DNA of 64,000 nt, from positions 434,001 to 498,000 of the forward strand of contig CAWEZI010000005.1 in the NCBI GenBank assembly GCA_963813525.1. The letters are read 5' to 3'. Origin of the DNA: Bog-756 sp963813525. Its GTDB lineage: Bacteria > Actinomycetota > Acidimicrobiia > Acidimicrobiales > RAAP-2. The notes under the pieces are model-generated. The model made no database searches and had not been told where the DNA came from. It saw only the letters and a list, made by a program, of their open reading frames with translations. Each line of letters opens with the position of its first letter. Position 1 is the first letter of the stretch. Below are positions 43,570 to 52,314 of this stretch, one piece after another. A program made the position numbers and the translations under genes.

Positions 43570-44573
43570 ACGATGCCGGACAGTATGAGATTCGGTCGGA
43601 AGCTGGTCTGGCGGGGCAAGTCAGCCGGGCACGGGGGGCGATAGAGGCAGAGGGCCTGGTCCGGACCTTCGGGCCGCACGTGGCCGTCGACGGCCTCGAC
43701 CTCACCATCCGACCGGGTGAGATCTATGGGTTCTTGGGGCCGAACGGGGCCGGCAAGTCGACGGTCGTCCGCATGCTGTGCACGCTCCTGCGTCCGAGCC
43801 GGGGGCGGGCCTGGGTCGCCGGCCACGACGTCGTCCACCAGCCCCGAGCTGTCCGGCTCCGCATCGGGGTCGCCCTTCAGGACGCAGCGCTCGATGATCT
43901 CCAGACCGGGCGCGAACTGTTGCGCTTCCAGGGGAGGCTGTTCGGGCTCGGTGAGGACCAGATCACCCGGCGGACCGTCGAGATTCTCCGCATGGTGGAC
44001 ATCGGAGGCGCCATCGATCGGCGGGTGGGCGGCTACTCGGGTGGGATGAAGCGCCGGCTCGACCTGGCCATGGCCCTCATTCACAACCCCGAGGTGCTGT
44101 TCCTTGACGAGCCGACCACGGGACTCGATCCGGCTAGTCGTGCCACCGTGTGGGCAGAGGTGGAACGCCTCAACCGCGAGCTGGGCATGACGATCTTTCT
44201 CACCACCCAGTACTTGGAGGAGGCCGATGTCCTGGCTCATCGAGTCGGCATCATCAACCGAGGCAAGCTGGTGGCCGAGGGCCCACCTGATTCTCTCAAA
44301 CGGTCGATTGCCGACGATCTCCTGATCGTCGAAGTGGACGGCCACGACGCCGACGCCATGGCTCGCCTCGGCCAGCTCCACGGGGTGCGTTCGGTGAGAC
44401 GTGAAGGCGATCAGATCACCATGCGGGTCGTCGATGGTCCGGCCGCCCTCAGCTCCGTCGCTGTCGCCCTGTCAACCGGTGCTGTTCAGGTTCGGAGCAT
44501 CGCCATGCGGACGCCGAGCCTCGATGACGTGTTCTTGGAGCTGACCGGTGGTCGTATCGAGGAAGCGGCATGA
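43566..44573 (+). CDS. ABC transporter ATPase, DrrA type
   Basis: Predicted 335-residue ATPase of an ABC-2 drug or lipid exporter. Walker A GPNGAGKST is at residues 58-66, the signature YSGGMKRR follows, and Walker B is VLFLDEPTTGLDPASR, as in DrrA/daunorubicin resistance ATPases, with the typical C-terminal regulatory extension. The ATG at 43566 lies 1 bp behind AAGGAG, too close for normal ribosome use; TACTAA at 43555-43560 is placed for a leaderless transcript. No other in-frame start exists before the ATPase core. Its stop overlaps the permease start as ATGA. Confidence 0.9.
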   Translation: MHDAGQYEIRSEAGLAGQVSRARGAIEAEGLVRTFGPHVAVDGLDLTIRPGEIYGFLGPNGAGKSTVVRMLCTLLRPSRGRAWVAGHDVVHQPRAVRLRIGVALQDAALDDLQTGRELLRFQGRLFGLGEDQITRRTVEILRMVDIGGAIDRRVGGYSGGMKRRLDLAMALIHNPEVLFLDEPTTGLDPASRATVWAEVERLNRELGMTIFLTTQYLEEADVLAHRVGIINRGKLVAEGPPDSLKRSIADDLLIVEVDGHDADAMARLGQLHGVRSVRREGDQITMRVVDGPAALSSVAVALSTGAVQVRSIAMRTPSLDDVFLELTGGRIEEAA

Positions 44574-45391
44574 CGACCGCACCCGGTGAGGCCATCCTTC
44601 GGAGCGGGGAGGCCATCGTTCGCGGCCGGGCCGCCGGATTCTGGTCGGACCTGGTGTCGGTGGCCACGAGGGCTCTGCGACAATTGCGCCGTGAACCAGC
44701 CTCCATCCTGCCCGCCGTGTTCATCCCGGCCTTTTTCTACATCGTGAACCTCGGGGCGCTCGGACATGTGGCCGACAGAGGGGGTCTCGACTACAAGGCA
44801 TTCCTCCTTCCCATGGCCATCGCCTTCGCCGTCACCGGAATATCGCGGGCCCCGAGCTTGGTCAGTGACATTCAGAGCGGGTACTTCGACCGGCTCTGTC
44901 TCACCCCCGTCCGTCGTTCGGCCCTTCTGCTCGGCCTGATGGCGGCAGACGTCGTGATCATCATCACTCTCACCATCCCGGTCCTTGTCCTGGGCTTTGC
45001 CCTCGGTGTGCGCTTTGCCACCGGAGCCGAAGGGGTGGTGGTCTTCGTCGGTCTCGCTGCTCTGTGGGGGCTGGTGTTCACCGGGTTCCCCTACGCCGTC
45101 GCTCTCAAGACGGGTAGTCCGGCGGCGGTCAATGCCACCTTCGTCGTCTTCTTCCCCTTTGCCTTCTTGACCGATGCCATCATCCCCAAGGCCGACCTGA
45201 CCAGCTGGTTCTCCACCGTGGCCACCTACAATCCGGTCACCTACCTGCTCGATGCCCAACGCTCGGTCATCACCGGTGGCTGGCAGGCCGGTCCTCTTCT
45301 GGACGGGCTGGCCGCCTTGGTCGGGCTGGGCCTGGTCAGCATGACGATGGCCTTGATGGCCCTCCGCGGACGCATCCGACGAGGTGGGTGA
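44570..45391 (+). CDS. ABC-2 type permease, DrrB type
   Basis: Predicted 273-residue integral membrane subunit paired with the upstream ATPase. Six hydrophobic spans follow a cytoplasmic N-terminus, starting with ILPAVFIPAFFYIVNLGAL; GYFDRLCLTPVRRSALLLG is the ABC-2 signature-like loop. The pair probably exports a hydrophobic compound, as in DrrAB. Translation is coupled by the ATGA overlap. The substrate is not determined. Confidence 0.9.
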   Translation: MTTAPGEAILRSGEAIVRGRAAGFWSDLVSVATRALRQLRREPASILPAVFIPAFFYIVNLGALGHVADRGGLDYKAFLLPMAIAFAVTGISRAPSLVSDIQSGYFDRLCLTPVRRSALLLGLMAADVVIIITLTIPVLVLGFALGVRFATGAEGVVVFVGLAALWGLVFTGFPYAVALKTGSPAAVNATFVVFFPFAFLTDAIIPKADLTSWFSTVATYNPVTYLLDAQRSVITGGWQAGPLLDGLAALVGLGLVSMTMALMALRGRIRRGG

Positions 45392-45415
45392 GGCGCACCC
45401 CTTAGGCTTTCGTGG

Positions 45416-45874
45416 GTGATAGCCGACCGACTCGAGGAGCTCGGGATCATCCTTCCTCCGGTCTCCCCTCCTGTCGGCAACTACCTCGGTTGCGTGGTTG
45501 AGGACGGCCTGGTCTATGTGGGTGGCCACGGACCCATCAGCGGAGAGACCATCATCCGGGGGAAGGTGGGTGGCAGCGTCTCATTCGCAGACGGACAGCG
45601 GGCCGCCCGCCTCACCGGACTGTCCATTCTGGCCACCCTGGACGCTGAGTTGGGCGACCTCGATGGCATCGAGCGCATCGTCAAGGTACTCGGCATGGTC
45701 AACGTCGCCCCCGGCTTCAACCAGACTCCCGGGGTGATCGACGGCTGCTCCGACCTTCTGGTGGAGGTCTTTGGCGATGCCGGACGCCACACCCGTAGCG
45801 CGGTGGGTATGGCCGAGCTCCCCTTCGACATCGCCGTCGAGATAGAGCTCACGGCGCGACTCCGTACCCGATGA
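45416..45874 (+). CDS. RidA/YjgF family protein
   Basis: Predicted 152-residue cytosolic protein of the RidA/YjgF family, known to remove reactive enamines or imines from PLP enzyme reactions. The trimer fold signs are GDLVYVGGHGPISG (GLVYVGGHGP), the repeated VKVLGMVNVAPGFNQTPGVIDGCSDLLVEVFG and the C-terminal GMAELPFDIAVEIELTARL. The usual catalytic arginine may be R134 or nearby and is not certain. The start is GTG 45416, with TAGGCT 13 to 8 bp upstream and no ribosome site, so a leaderless mRNA is likely. It follows the DrrB-like gene by 24 bp. Confidence 0.8.
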   Translation: MIADRLEELGIILPPVSPPVGNYLGCVVEDGLVYVGGHGPISGETIIRGKVGGSVSFADGQRAARLTGLSILATLDAELGDLDGIERIVKVLGMVNVAPGFNQTPGVIDGCSDLLVEVFGDAGRHTRSAVGMAELPFDIAVEIELTARLRTR

Positions 45875-45893
45875 CGACAGGAAAGGACGACAA

Positions 45894-46328
45894 ATGATCG
45901 AGATGGTGGTCGCCCGCTGGCAGGCATTCATCCGGGGCGAACTGGCAGGCGGTCTGGACCGACTGCTCGAGGATGACGTCGTCTTCTACTCGCCGATCGT
46001 GTTCACCCCACAACGTGGGAAGCAGATCACGTCGCTGTACCTGCAGGCGGCGGCACAGACCTTTAGCGGACGGCATTCGACGGGTTCGGCCGTCGATGAT
46101 CCGGCAGAGGGGTTCAGGTACACCAAGACTGTGCTCGGCGACGACCTGGCCGTGCTGGAGTTCGAGACCACCATGGAGGGGAAGTATGTCAACGGCGTCG
46201 ACATCATTCGGTGCAACGATGAGGGACGCATCATCGAGTTTCGGGTCATGATCCGCCCGCTCCAGGCCGTCAACCTGGTCCATCAACAGATGGCGGCCAT
46301 GCTGGAATCGATGCAGGAGCCAGACTGA
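45894..46328 (+). CDS. NTF2/SnoaL-like fold protein
   Basis: Predicted 144-residue small protein with the NTF2 cone fold: an N-terminal helix with WQAFIRGELAGGLDRLLEDDVVFYSPIV, then strands ending GVDIIRCNDEGRIIEFRVMIRP. The last part is typical of SnoaL-like isomerases and limonene-epoxide-type proteins; no catalytic residues can be named. ATG 45894 has GAAAGGA before it. It is in a run of short genes with RidA and a DUF2867 protein, all on the same strand and nearly touching, so they may form an operon. Confidence 0.75.
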   Translation: MIEMVVARWQAFIRGELAGGLDRLLEDDVVFYSPIVFTPQRGKQITSLYLQAAAQTFSGRHSTGSAVDDPAEGFRYTKTVLGDDLAVLEFETTMEGKYVNGVDIIRCNDEGRIIEFRVMIRPLQAVNLVHQQMAAMLESMQEPD

Positions 46329-46336
46329 CTCATCTG

Positions 46337-46795
46337 ATGCCTGAGGTGCGCCGAGTGGCGGTGACCGAGGACGTTGGTGGCTCGGGTGCGCACCACTACG
46401 CCAGCGCTTTTGAAGCGACTATTCCGGACCGGGTCTCCCTGTCGCCGGAGCAGTGGGCGAGGGCCACCTTCGAAGATGTCCCCAGCCCCATCGGTTGGTT
46501 CGTGTCGTTCGGATGGAAATACGTCCTGGGATTTCGCCTCGGCCCCCGATCCTCGCCTGTTCACGTCTGCGGTTGGACGATCGCCACCAGAACCACCGAT
46601 GCGGTCGTCCTCGAAGTGCACTCATCGTCGCTGACCGCTTACAAAGTGGTGCGAACCCAGAGCTGTCGGGTGACCATGACCACCTTTGTGCGCTACGAGC
46701 GACGGATGGGCCGAATGGCGTGGTCCGCCGTGGCGCCGGTCCACCACCGTACCGAGCCCTATCTCCTTGGTCATGCGGCCGGGCACCTGCCCTGA
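46337..46795 (+). CDS. DUF2867-like protein
   Basis: Predicted 152-residue cytosolic protein. It resembles the DUF2867 family of small START/Bet v1-like proteins: FEATIPDRVSLSPEQWARATFEDVPSPIGWFVSF at the start, then alternating strands ending TYRPYLLGHAA-like (TEPYLLGHAAG). Function unknown. ATG 46337 is 8 bp after the stop of the NTF2-like gene, and there is no separate ribosome site, so it is probably co-translated. It is convergent with a beta-helix gene, with 49 bp between the stops. Confidence 0.65.
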   Translation: MPEVRRVAVTEDVGGSGAHHYASAFEATIPDRVSLSPEQWARATFEDVPSPIGWFVSFGWKYVLGFRLGPRSSPVHVCGWTIATRTTDAVVLEVHSSSLTAYKVVRTQSCRVTMTTFVRYERRMGRMAWSAVAPVHHRTEPYLLGHAAGHLP

Positions 46796-46844
46796 GCCGG
46801 ACGCTGCCCTCGGCGGTGTGCCCGGCCGGAGCCACGGTCTGAAT

Positions 46845-48338
46845 TCAGGCGCGGTTCCCACACTGGAACACACCGTCGACGTCGTGGCCGAGTGCACGCC
46901 ATTCGGCCGCCGTCAGGAATTCGTCGTTCCACGTGAAGGGCGTGCCCGCACAGTGCGAGTACCTGTTGGCCGAGTAGGTGATGGTTGGGTCGGAGAACAC
47001 CGATAGATCACCGTCATCCTGAACCAGGCCCATCGAACCGGAACCGAGATCGACGGTGTTGCCGTTGATGGCGATGTCGTGGAGTACGAGCGGGTCGCCG
47101 TCGGGATCGTCGCCGCGGTCCTGTTGGATCAGGCCAATGCCGTTTGCGTTGTCGACGACTGTGTTGTCGCTCACGGTCACCCCACTCGACTCTGCCAGCA
47201 GAATCCCTGACCCCCACAGCCAGACGTCCATCCCGAATCCGTTCCTGCTGACATAGTTGTCCGAGATGAGGCCATCGCTGCTGATCTCGTAGAAGATGCC
47301 GGCCTCTGCATTTCCTGTGACCGTGTTACCTTCGAAGGTGACGTCGGCGCTGTCCACGTCGCTCCACAGGCCCGGTCCTTGGTTGTCCCGCACCACGTTG
47401 TCCCGCACGACGAGGTCCGACGCTGCGCCCCACTTCGCCCCTCCTGCCTCCCACCCCGGATCGAACCCGGCCCAGTTGTTGTCGGCGATGACGTTGTCGA
47501 TGACCATGGTGTCATAACCCGTTCCTGCGATCCCCTCCTCGCCGTTGTCGCTGGCGTCGACGTGTTCGATGCAGGTGTGACCTTCGGTGGCCACCCCTGC
47601 CCCGTGGTTGAGCTCCACCCGATCGTCCTCGATGATCCAACCGGGTGCGGCGGTATCGATGGCCCCGTGCTGGGCGGGCGTGGCGAACATCTCAACGGTC
47701 AGTCCGGTGACCGTCACATCCCGGTCCCTGCTGTCGGGTTGGGAGGTGATGGCGTCGGAGGCCAGAGCTACCTCGAGCCGGTGCCCGCTCGGATCGCCGT
47801 CGACGTAGACGGTACGGCCATGGGTGTAGAAGTCCCCCCGGCCGAGGGCGTCGAGCGTCATGACCCGGGTGAGCGGCCGACCGTCGGAGAAGACCGCATT
47901 GGGCATCTGACACGCGTCCTTCGTGCCTGAGCGGCATTGGCCGGAGAGGGATCCGAGGTCACCGGCCATTGTGGCGTCCCACCCATCGGATCCGGCGGCC
48001 TTGAAGCCGACCAAGGGTTCCGTCCCGATCAGCGTCGCTCGTCCCTCTCCATCGATTGTCTGTCCTCTGTTGGGCTCGACCGGTTGGGTGATCACATACG
48101 TACCTCGAGCGAGACAGATGGTCGCTCCATCGGCGGAGTCGGCCACCACCCGGGCCAGATCCTCCGAAGGACGGACGAGCACGGTGCACAACGTGGGTTT
48201 CCCCTGATCAGCGCCGAACCCGGCGGCGGCTGCGTCCCCCGAGCGCGGCAGGAGGGCCGTCAAGGAGAGGGCGCCCACAATGACGGTACAAACGACACGC
48301 ACCCCGCTTGGCCTGACCGGGCCCACCGGCTCGACCAT
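46845..48338 (-). CDS. Secreted right-handed beta-helix repeat protein
   Basis: Predicted 497-residue exported protein. Residues 1-37 form a signal (VRVVCTVIVGALSLTALL, cleavage near DAAA). The body has many short repeats of the form VTISDNVIADNN / VVRDNVVRDNQGPGL / ITVTGNAEAGIFY, typical of the pectate-lyase-like parallel beta-helix with Asn ladders (NosD/PbH1 type), from about residue 190 to 440. Two Cys pairs (near 85-145 and at C474/C493) may be disulfides. It may bind or cut a polysaccharide; no catalytic residues can be assigned. The start is ATG 48338. Confidence 0.8.
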   Translation of the reverse strand: MVEPVGPVRPSGVRVVCTVIVGALSLTALLPRSGDAAAAGFGADQGKPTLCTVLVRPSEDLARVVADSADGATICLARGTYVITQPVEPNRGQTIDGEGRATLIGTEPLVGFKAAGSDGWDATMAGDLGSLSGQCRSGTKDACQMPNAVFSDGRPLTRVMTLDALGRGDFYTHGRTVYVDGDPSGHRLEVALASDAITSQPDSRDRDVTVTGLTVEMFATPAQHGAIDTAAPGWIIEDDRVELNHGAGVATEGHTCIEHVDASDNGEEGIAGTGYDTMVIDNVIADNNWAGFDPGWEAGGAKWGAASDLVVRDNVVRDNQGPGLWSDVDSADVTFEGNTVTGNAEAGIFYEISSDGLISDNYVSRNGFGMDVWLWGSGILLAESSGVTVSDNTVVDNANGIGLIQQDRGDDPDGDPLVLHDIAINGNTVDLGSGSMGLVQDDGDLSVFSDPTITYSANRYSHCAGTPFTWNDEFLTAAEWRALGHDVDGVFQCGNRA

Positions 48339-48451
48339 ATCAATGCCGGATGGCGCCTTGTCCGTCGGTCAGCGACCGAGGGCATTCTCGACCGGGAGCG
48401 TTCCTTGTGACCACTCGGCTCGGCATGATGCGGACCAGCTCCTCGTCCGAT

Positions 48452-49090
48452 CTACTGGGGCCACATCCTCGGATCCTTTCCGAACCCGCTCTCCAGTACC
48501 TCCAAGCTCTCGGAGACGGTAGTGGCCAAGTCCCCGCCGTCAAAGAACCAGCGGGCATGGGCGGTCTGGATGATCCCTCCCGCTGCGGCGGCCAGCATGG
48601 TGGGAACCAGAGCGTCGCCCGGCACTCCCAGTCGGGAACCAAAAAAGTCTGCCACCACGCGTTGAAATTTGATCTGTATGCCTCCCGCCACCGCCCTCAG
48701 AACACCCGGCGTGGCCTGAACGACGGCGATCCAACGCCGGAGTGCTACGGCGTCTTCGTTGGCGAGCACCTCACCGAGGGCCAGACGGAGCGACAGCAGG
48801 GGCGGCTCATGATCAGGGCGCGTCGCTAGTGCCGCCCCAAGGGCTTCGCTTCGTCTGTCGATGTGCACCTGCAACACATCCTCTTTGGCAGGAAAGTGCC
48901 GATAGAAAGTCCGGGGGGATATGTGAGCATCCGTTGCGATCTCGTCGACCGTCACGGCCCCGAACCCGCTTCGCTCGAACAACCGCAGGGCGACATCCTC
49001 CAACGCATCCGTCATCATCCGTGACCGTCTCGCCCTGAGTTGGGTGGCCAGCGATTGCTCTTCCAAGTCCCGTCCTCTCTTGTCAGACAC
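48452..49090 (-). CDS. TetR family regulator
   Basis: Predicted 212-residue repressor with the helix-turn-helix in DALEDVALRLFERSGFGAVTVDEIATDAHISPRTFYRHFPAKEDVL (about 28-72) and a helical ligand domain. The GTG at 49090 or a TTG at 49069 (with AGAGGA upstream) may be the true start. It is divergent from the alpha/beta hydrolase gene; the shared 172-bp gap contains a TTGACA promoter for the hydrolase and a widely spaced inverted repeat, so it may repress that gene. Confidence 0.8.
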   Translation of the reverse strand: MSDKRGRDLEEQSLATQLRARRSRMMTDALEDVALRLFERSGFGAVTVDEIATDAHISPRTFYRHFPAKEDVLQVHIDRRSEALGAALATRPDHEPPLLSLRLALGEVLANEDAVALRRWIAVVQATPGVLRAVAGGIQIKFQRVVADFFGSRLGVPGDALVPTMLAAAAGGIIQTAHARWFFDGGDLATTVSESLEVLESGFGKDPRMWPQ

Positions 49091-49175
49091 GCCGGACCCC
49101 AGCGGAGCCCGCCCCGGTGGCCTTGGGTAACTGGGCCTGAGGCTGACCCCTGCGCAGCCGACCGTCGTCGGACAG

Positions 49176-49254
49176 CCCTACTCTCGGACACTCTTCTGCT
49201 CTTTGACAGGATAAGACTCTACTGACAGAATCTGCCAGCCGACTGAGAGTAGGG
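49176..49254. promoter_or_regulatory. Inverted repeat flanking the hydrolase promoter
   Basis: CCCTACTCTC (49176-49185) and its perfect complement GAGAGTAGGG (49245-49254) surround the promoter at 49203-49231. It could be a pair of operator half-sites, or an RNA hairpin that would cover the ribosome site AGGGGG. Confidence 0.4.
49203..49231 (+). promoter_or_regulatory. Promoter of the alpha/beta hydrolase
   Basis: Perfect -35 TTGACA at 49203-49208, 17-bp spacer, -10-like CAGAAT at 49226-49231, 31 bp before the GTG at 49263. Confidence 0.6.
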
Positions 49255-49262
49255 GGAACTCC

Positions 49263-50858
49263 GTGACTCGAATTGCGACCCGGGCGTTGGTCGTGCTCTG
49301 CGTGGGAGCGGCAGTGATGGCGGGGTGCTCCTCCCCGTCCTCCAGCCCTGCGGCCAGTGCAGCAGCGACGGCGGCGACGGCATCGGTGCCGACACCGACC
49401 ATCCAGGGCCCCATACTCCCGAGCAGCAAGATCGCATTCCTGGGGTCCACTCTCTTCTCTCCTTCCGAGGTGGGTTATGAGCAGTCCGAGTTCTTTCTTT
49501 CCGGTACGGCCTCGTCCTATACGAGCGTGAAGCCCCTCTCCGAAAACGGCCGATGGGACGTCAAACCGGCGACTGCTGCTTCCTACAAGACGCGCATCGT
49601 CGTCTACCGCCCTCGTGACCCAAAACACTTCGACGGGACCGTCGTGGTCGAGTGGCTCAATGAGACGGCGGGTATTGACGCACCAGCGGCATGGCTGAGC
49701 GCCCATGTCCAGATGATCCGGAACGGCATGGCCTATGTGGGTGTTGACGCACAAGCGGGCGGGATCAGCGGGCAATCAGGCTCGCTTGCTACGGAGTATG
49801 GGGCCGGCGCTCTCAAGCAGACTGACCCCGCTCGCTACGGCTCCCTCCATCATCCCGGAGACAGCTATTCCTACAGCATCTACCAGCAGGCCGGCCAAGC
49901 CATTCGCACATCGGGGTCGCGCCTGTTGGGTGGACTGCAGCCAAAGCACGTCCTTGCCTTGGGGGAGTCCCAATCTTCATTTCGAATGGTGACCTACATC
50001 GACGCCCTTCAACCCCGTTCACCCGGCATCTACGACGCCTACTTCGTGTACAGCAGGAGTGGCGGTGCCGCCAATCTCTCGCAATCACCACAACCCACCA
50101 TCACACCCCCGACCCCGACCCTCATCCGTTCGGACATCCATGTGCCGGTCTTCCTCTTCGAGACGGAATCTGATCTTCTCGCTCTCGGCTACCTGTCGGC
50201 CCGCCAGGCGCCGACCGAGTACTTACGGGAGTGGGAGATTGCCGGGGCCGCCCACGACGACAGCTACGGCGTTATCTACGCTCGTGCAGACACGGGCAAC
50301 GGTGTCGCCGACACTGAGGCATTCCAGTCGATGCTGAATCCGCCAAAGGACCCCATCCCCGGGATCGTGGACTGCGCCGCGCCCATAGACACCGAGTCTC
50401 ATACCTACGAGCTCCGGGCGGCCATGGTGGCCGTCAACAGGTGGATGACCACCGGGCAAGCACCGAGGCAGTCGCCGCGACTCGAGGTGAATCCTGCCAA
50501 CCCGCACACCTTCCTAACCGACGCATTGGGCGACGCGCTCGGTGGGGTCCGACCACCGCAGGTGCAGGTTCCGGTGGCCAAGCTGTCGGGCCTCGGTCAG
50601 CCGGCCCCTCAGCCGGCCGCCGGCACAGCGAGCCCGGCCAGCCAAGCGGAGTCGATTTCTGGGCCCGCTCTGTGCTCGATCCTGGGCACGACGGCTTCCT
50701 TCAGTGCGGCCCAGCTCTCGGCTCTCTATCCCACCCACGCCGATTTCGTGGCCAAGTGGGACGCGGCGACGGCGGCCGAGGTGAAGGACGGTTACCTGCT
50801 CCCGGCCGACGCCGAAACTCTCGACAGGGTGGCGGCACAGTCCGACGTCGGAGGCTGA
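49263..50858 (+). CDS. Secreted alpha/beta hydrolase-domain lipoprotein
   Basis: Predicted 531-residue lipoprotein: MTRIATRALVVLCVGAAVMAGC has a lipobox with Cys22, followed by an Ala/Ser-rich linker. The remainder resembles the family of uncharacterised alpha/beta hydrolase-domain proteins found in actinobacteria. The nucleophile elbow is probably GESQSS (S236), with the catalytic histidine possibly in AGAAHDDS near 335. It may cut esters outside the cell. Ribosome site AGGGGG at 49251-49256 supports GTG 49263. It is divergent from a TetR gene. Confidence 0.75.
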   Translation: MTRIATRALVVLCVGAAVMAGCSSPSSSPAASAAATAATASVPTPTIQGPILPSSKIAFLGSTLFSPSEVGYEQSEFFLSGTASSYTSVKPLSENGRWDVKPATAASYKTRIVVYRPRDPKHFDGTVVVEWLNETAGIDAPAAWLSAHVQMIRNGMAYVGVDAQAGGISGQSGSLATEYGAGALKQTDPARYGSLHHPGDSYSYSIYQQAGQAIRTSGSRLLGGLQPKHVLALGESQSSFRMVTYIDALQPRSPGIYDAYFVYSRSGGAANLSQSPQPTITPPTPTLIRSDIHVPVFLFETESDLLALGYLSARQAPTEYLREWEIAGAAHDDSYGVIYARADTGNGVADTEAFQSMLNPPKDPIPGIVDCAAPIDTESHTYELRAAMVAVNRWMTTGQAPRQSPRLEVNPANPHTFLTDALGDALGGVRPPQVQVPVAKLSGLGQPAPQPAAGTASPASQAESISGPALCSILGTTASFSAAQLSALYPTHADFVAKWDAATAAEVKDGYLLPADAETLDRVAAQSDVGG

Positions 50859-50918
50859 GGGATGACCGCATAGTCCGGGCGGGGGATCACCGACCTCCGG
50901 TGGCCACCGCAGACCGAC

Positions 50919-52205
50919 TCACCCCGTGACCGGGGCGGGGTCGAACTCGATATGGAGGTCGGAGAGCCCCCGGAGGATCCACGTCGGCTCGTACCGGAAG
51001 TGCCGATTCCCGGCGGGCCCGTGATGTTCTTCGGACAGCCGGATGTTGCGGGTGCGATCGAGAATGCGCTCGATGCTGACCCGCCCCTCGGCTCGAGCCA
51101 GGGGGCCGCCCGGGCACGAGTGGACGCCCCGTCCAAAGGCGATGTGAGTCTGGGCATTGGGGCGATCCATGCGGAACTCGGCAGGACACTCGAAACGCCT
51201 CGGGTCGCGGTTGGCCGCGCCGTTGAGCAGCATGACCGGTGTGCCGGCGGGGATATCGACACCGGCAATGGATGTCCGGCGTCGGGCCAGGCGGAAGTCG
51301 GCCTTCACCGGGCTCTCCACCCGCAGGACCTCTTCGAGGAAGCCGGGTATCCGGTCGGTGTCAGCTCGCAACTCGTCTTGGCTCTCCGGGTTCTCGGCCA
51401 GGTACTTGAGGGCGGCTGCCAGTAGCCGAGCGGACGTCTCCTGTCCGGCGGCGAACAGGAAGGTGGCCGTCCGCACCACCGAAGTGACGTCGGGCGTTGT
51501 GCCGTCGGGGTAGGTGGCCAGGGCCAGGTCGCTGAGCACATCCCCCTGCGGCTGGCGGCGACGGTCCTCGATGTACTGGGCGAACCACTGGTCGAGCCAA
51601 GCCAGCGGGTTCTCCCCCGGGCTCCCTTCCTCGCCGGCGCCGACGACGCCCGGGGAGCTGGTGAGACCGAATCCCTCGCGGAACCTTTGGTGGTCCTCCT
51701 CGGGCACCCCGAGCAGGTCGGCGACGACCAGCATGGCGAAGGGCTGGGTGAACGCGGTGATGAATTCGCACCGGCCGTCGCCGAGGAATTCGTCGAGCTG
51801 TTCATCGGCCAGACGCCAGATGAACTCCTCGTTGTCCTTCAGCCGCTTCGGGGTGATGAGCCGCATCAGCAGGGCCCGCTCGCGGGTGTGATCGGGTGGG
51901 TCCATCGTCACCATGTGCTCGTGCATCGGCAGCTGGTCGCGGTAGCGATCGACGACGGCGCTGACGTCGTCGCCCTCGAGGGGCACCGGAAAGGTGGCAA
52001 ACGGGCCGATCACCGAGTTGCACGACGAGAACGTGTCGGTATCCCGGTAAACCTCCATGCTCTCGTCGTAGCCGGTCACGGCCACCACCCCGAGGTGGGG
52101 GAGCTGCAGCACGGGGCCGGCCGAACGCAGCCCGTCGAAGTACGGGTACGGATCCTCGACCAGGGACTGGTCGAAGAAGAAGTCGATGTCTTGCCACTCG
52201 CTCAC
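50919..52205 (-). CDS. Cytochrome P450
   Basis: Predicted 428-residue soluble P450 (class I, needing ferredoxin). The heme ligand is C364 in FGRGVHSCPGG; the I-helix motif is AAGQETSAR (252-260), where the usual acid-alcohol pair reads E-T; the K-helix ExxR is EEVLR. It is about half-identical by eye to the second P450 at 60 kb, so they are paralogues. GTG 52205 is chosen since GGAGAGGGAGAGA precedes it; the open frame to 52250 lacks a site. It lies 110 bp downstream of the ADH gene, and a TetR-like operator at 52233-52251 lies in front of it. Substrate unknown. Confidence 0.92.
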   Translation of the reverse strand: MSEWQDIDFFFDQSLVEDPYPYFDGLRSAGPVLQLPHLGVVAVTGYDESMEVYRDTDTFSSCNSVIGPFATFPVPLEGDDVSAVVDRYRDQLPMHEHMVTMDPPDHTRERALLMRLITPKRLKDNEEFIWRLADEQLDEFLGDGRCEFITAFTQPFAMLVVADLLGVPEEDHQRFREGFGLTSSPGVVGAGEEGSPGENPLAWLDQWFAQYIEDRRRQPQGDVLSDLALATYPDGTTPDVTSVVRTATFLFAAGQETSARLLAAALKYLAENPESQDELRADTDRIPGFLEEVLRVESPVKADFRLARRRTSIAGVDIPAGTPVMLLNGAANRDPRRFECPAEFRMDRPNAQTHIAFGRGVHSCPGGPLARAEGRVSIERILDRTRNIRLSEEHHGPAGNRHFRYEPTWILRGLSDLHIEFDPAPVTG

Positions 52206-52232
52206 TGCGGTCTCTCCCTCTCCGGTCACTGC

Positions 52233-52251
52233 TGTGCAATTGCTTAGCACA
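52233..52251. promoter_or_regulatory. Operator-like site copy 1 (P450)
   Basis: TGTGCAATTGCTTAGCACA, with arms TGTGC and GCACA. It is 28-46 bp before the P450 start and matches 16 of 19 bases with copy 2 at 53295. Possible site for the TetR at 53344. Confidence 0.65.
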
Positions 52252-52314
52252 CCGTCCGCGGTGGCCCTCTACGTTCCTCGGCCGTCATCCCGACAGGGAA
52301 CGGGCTCCCGACCT

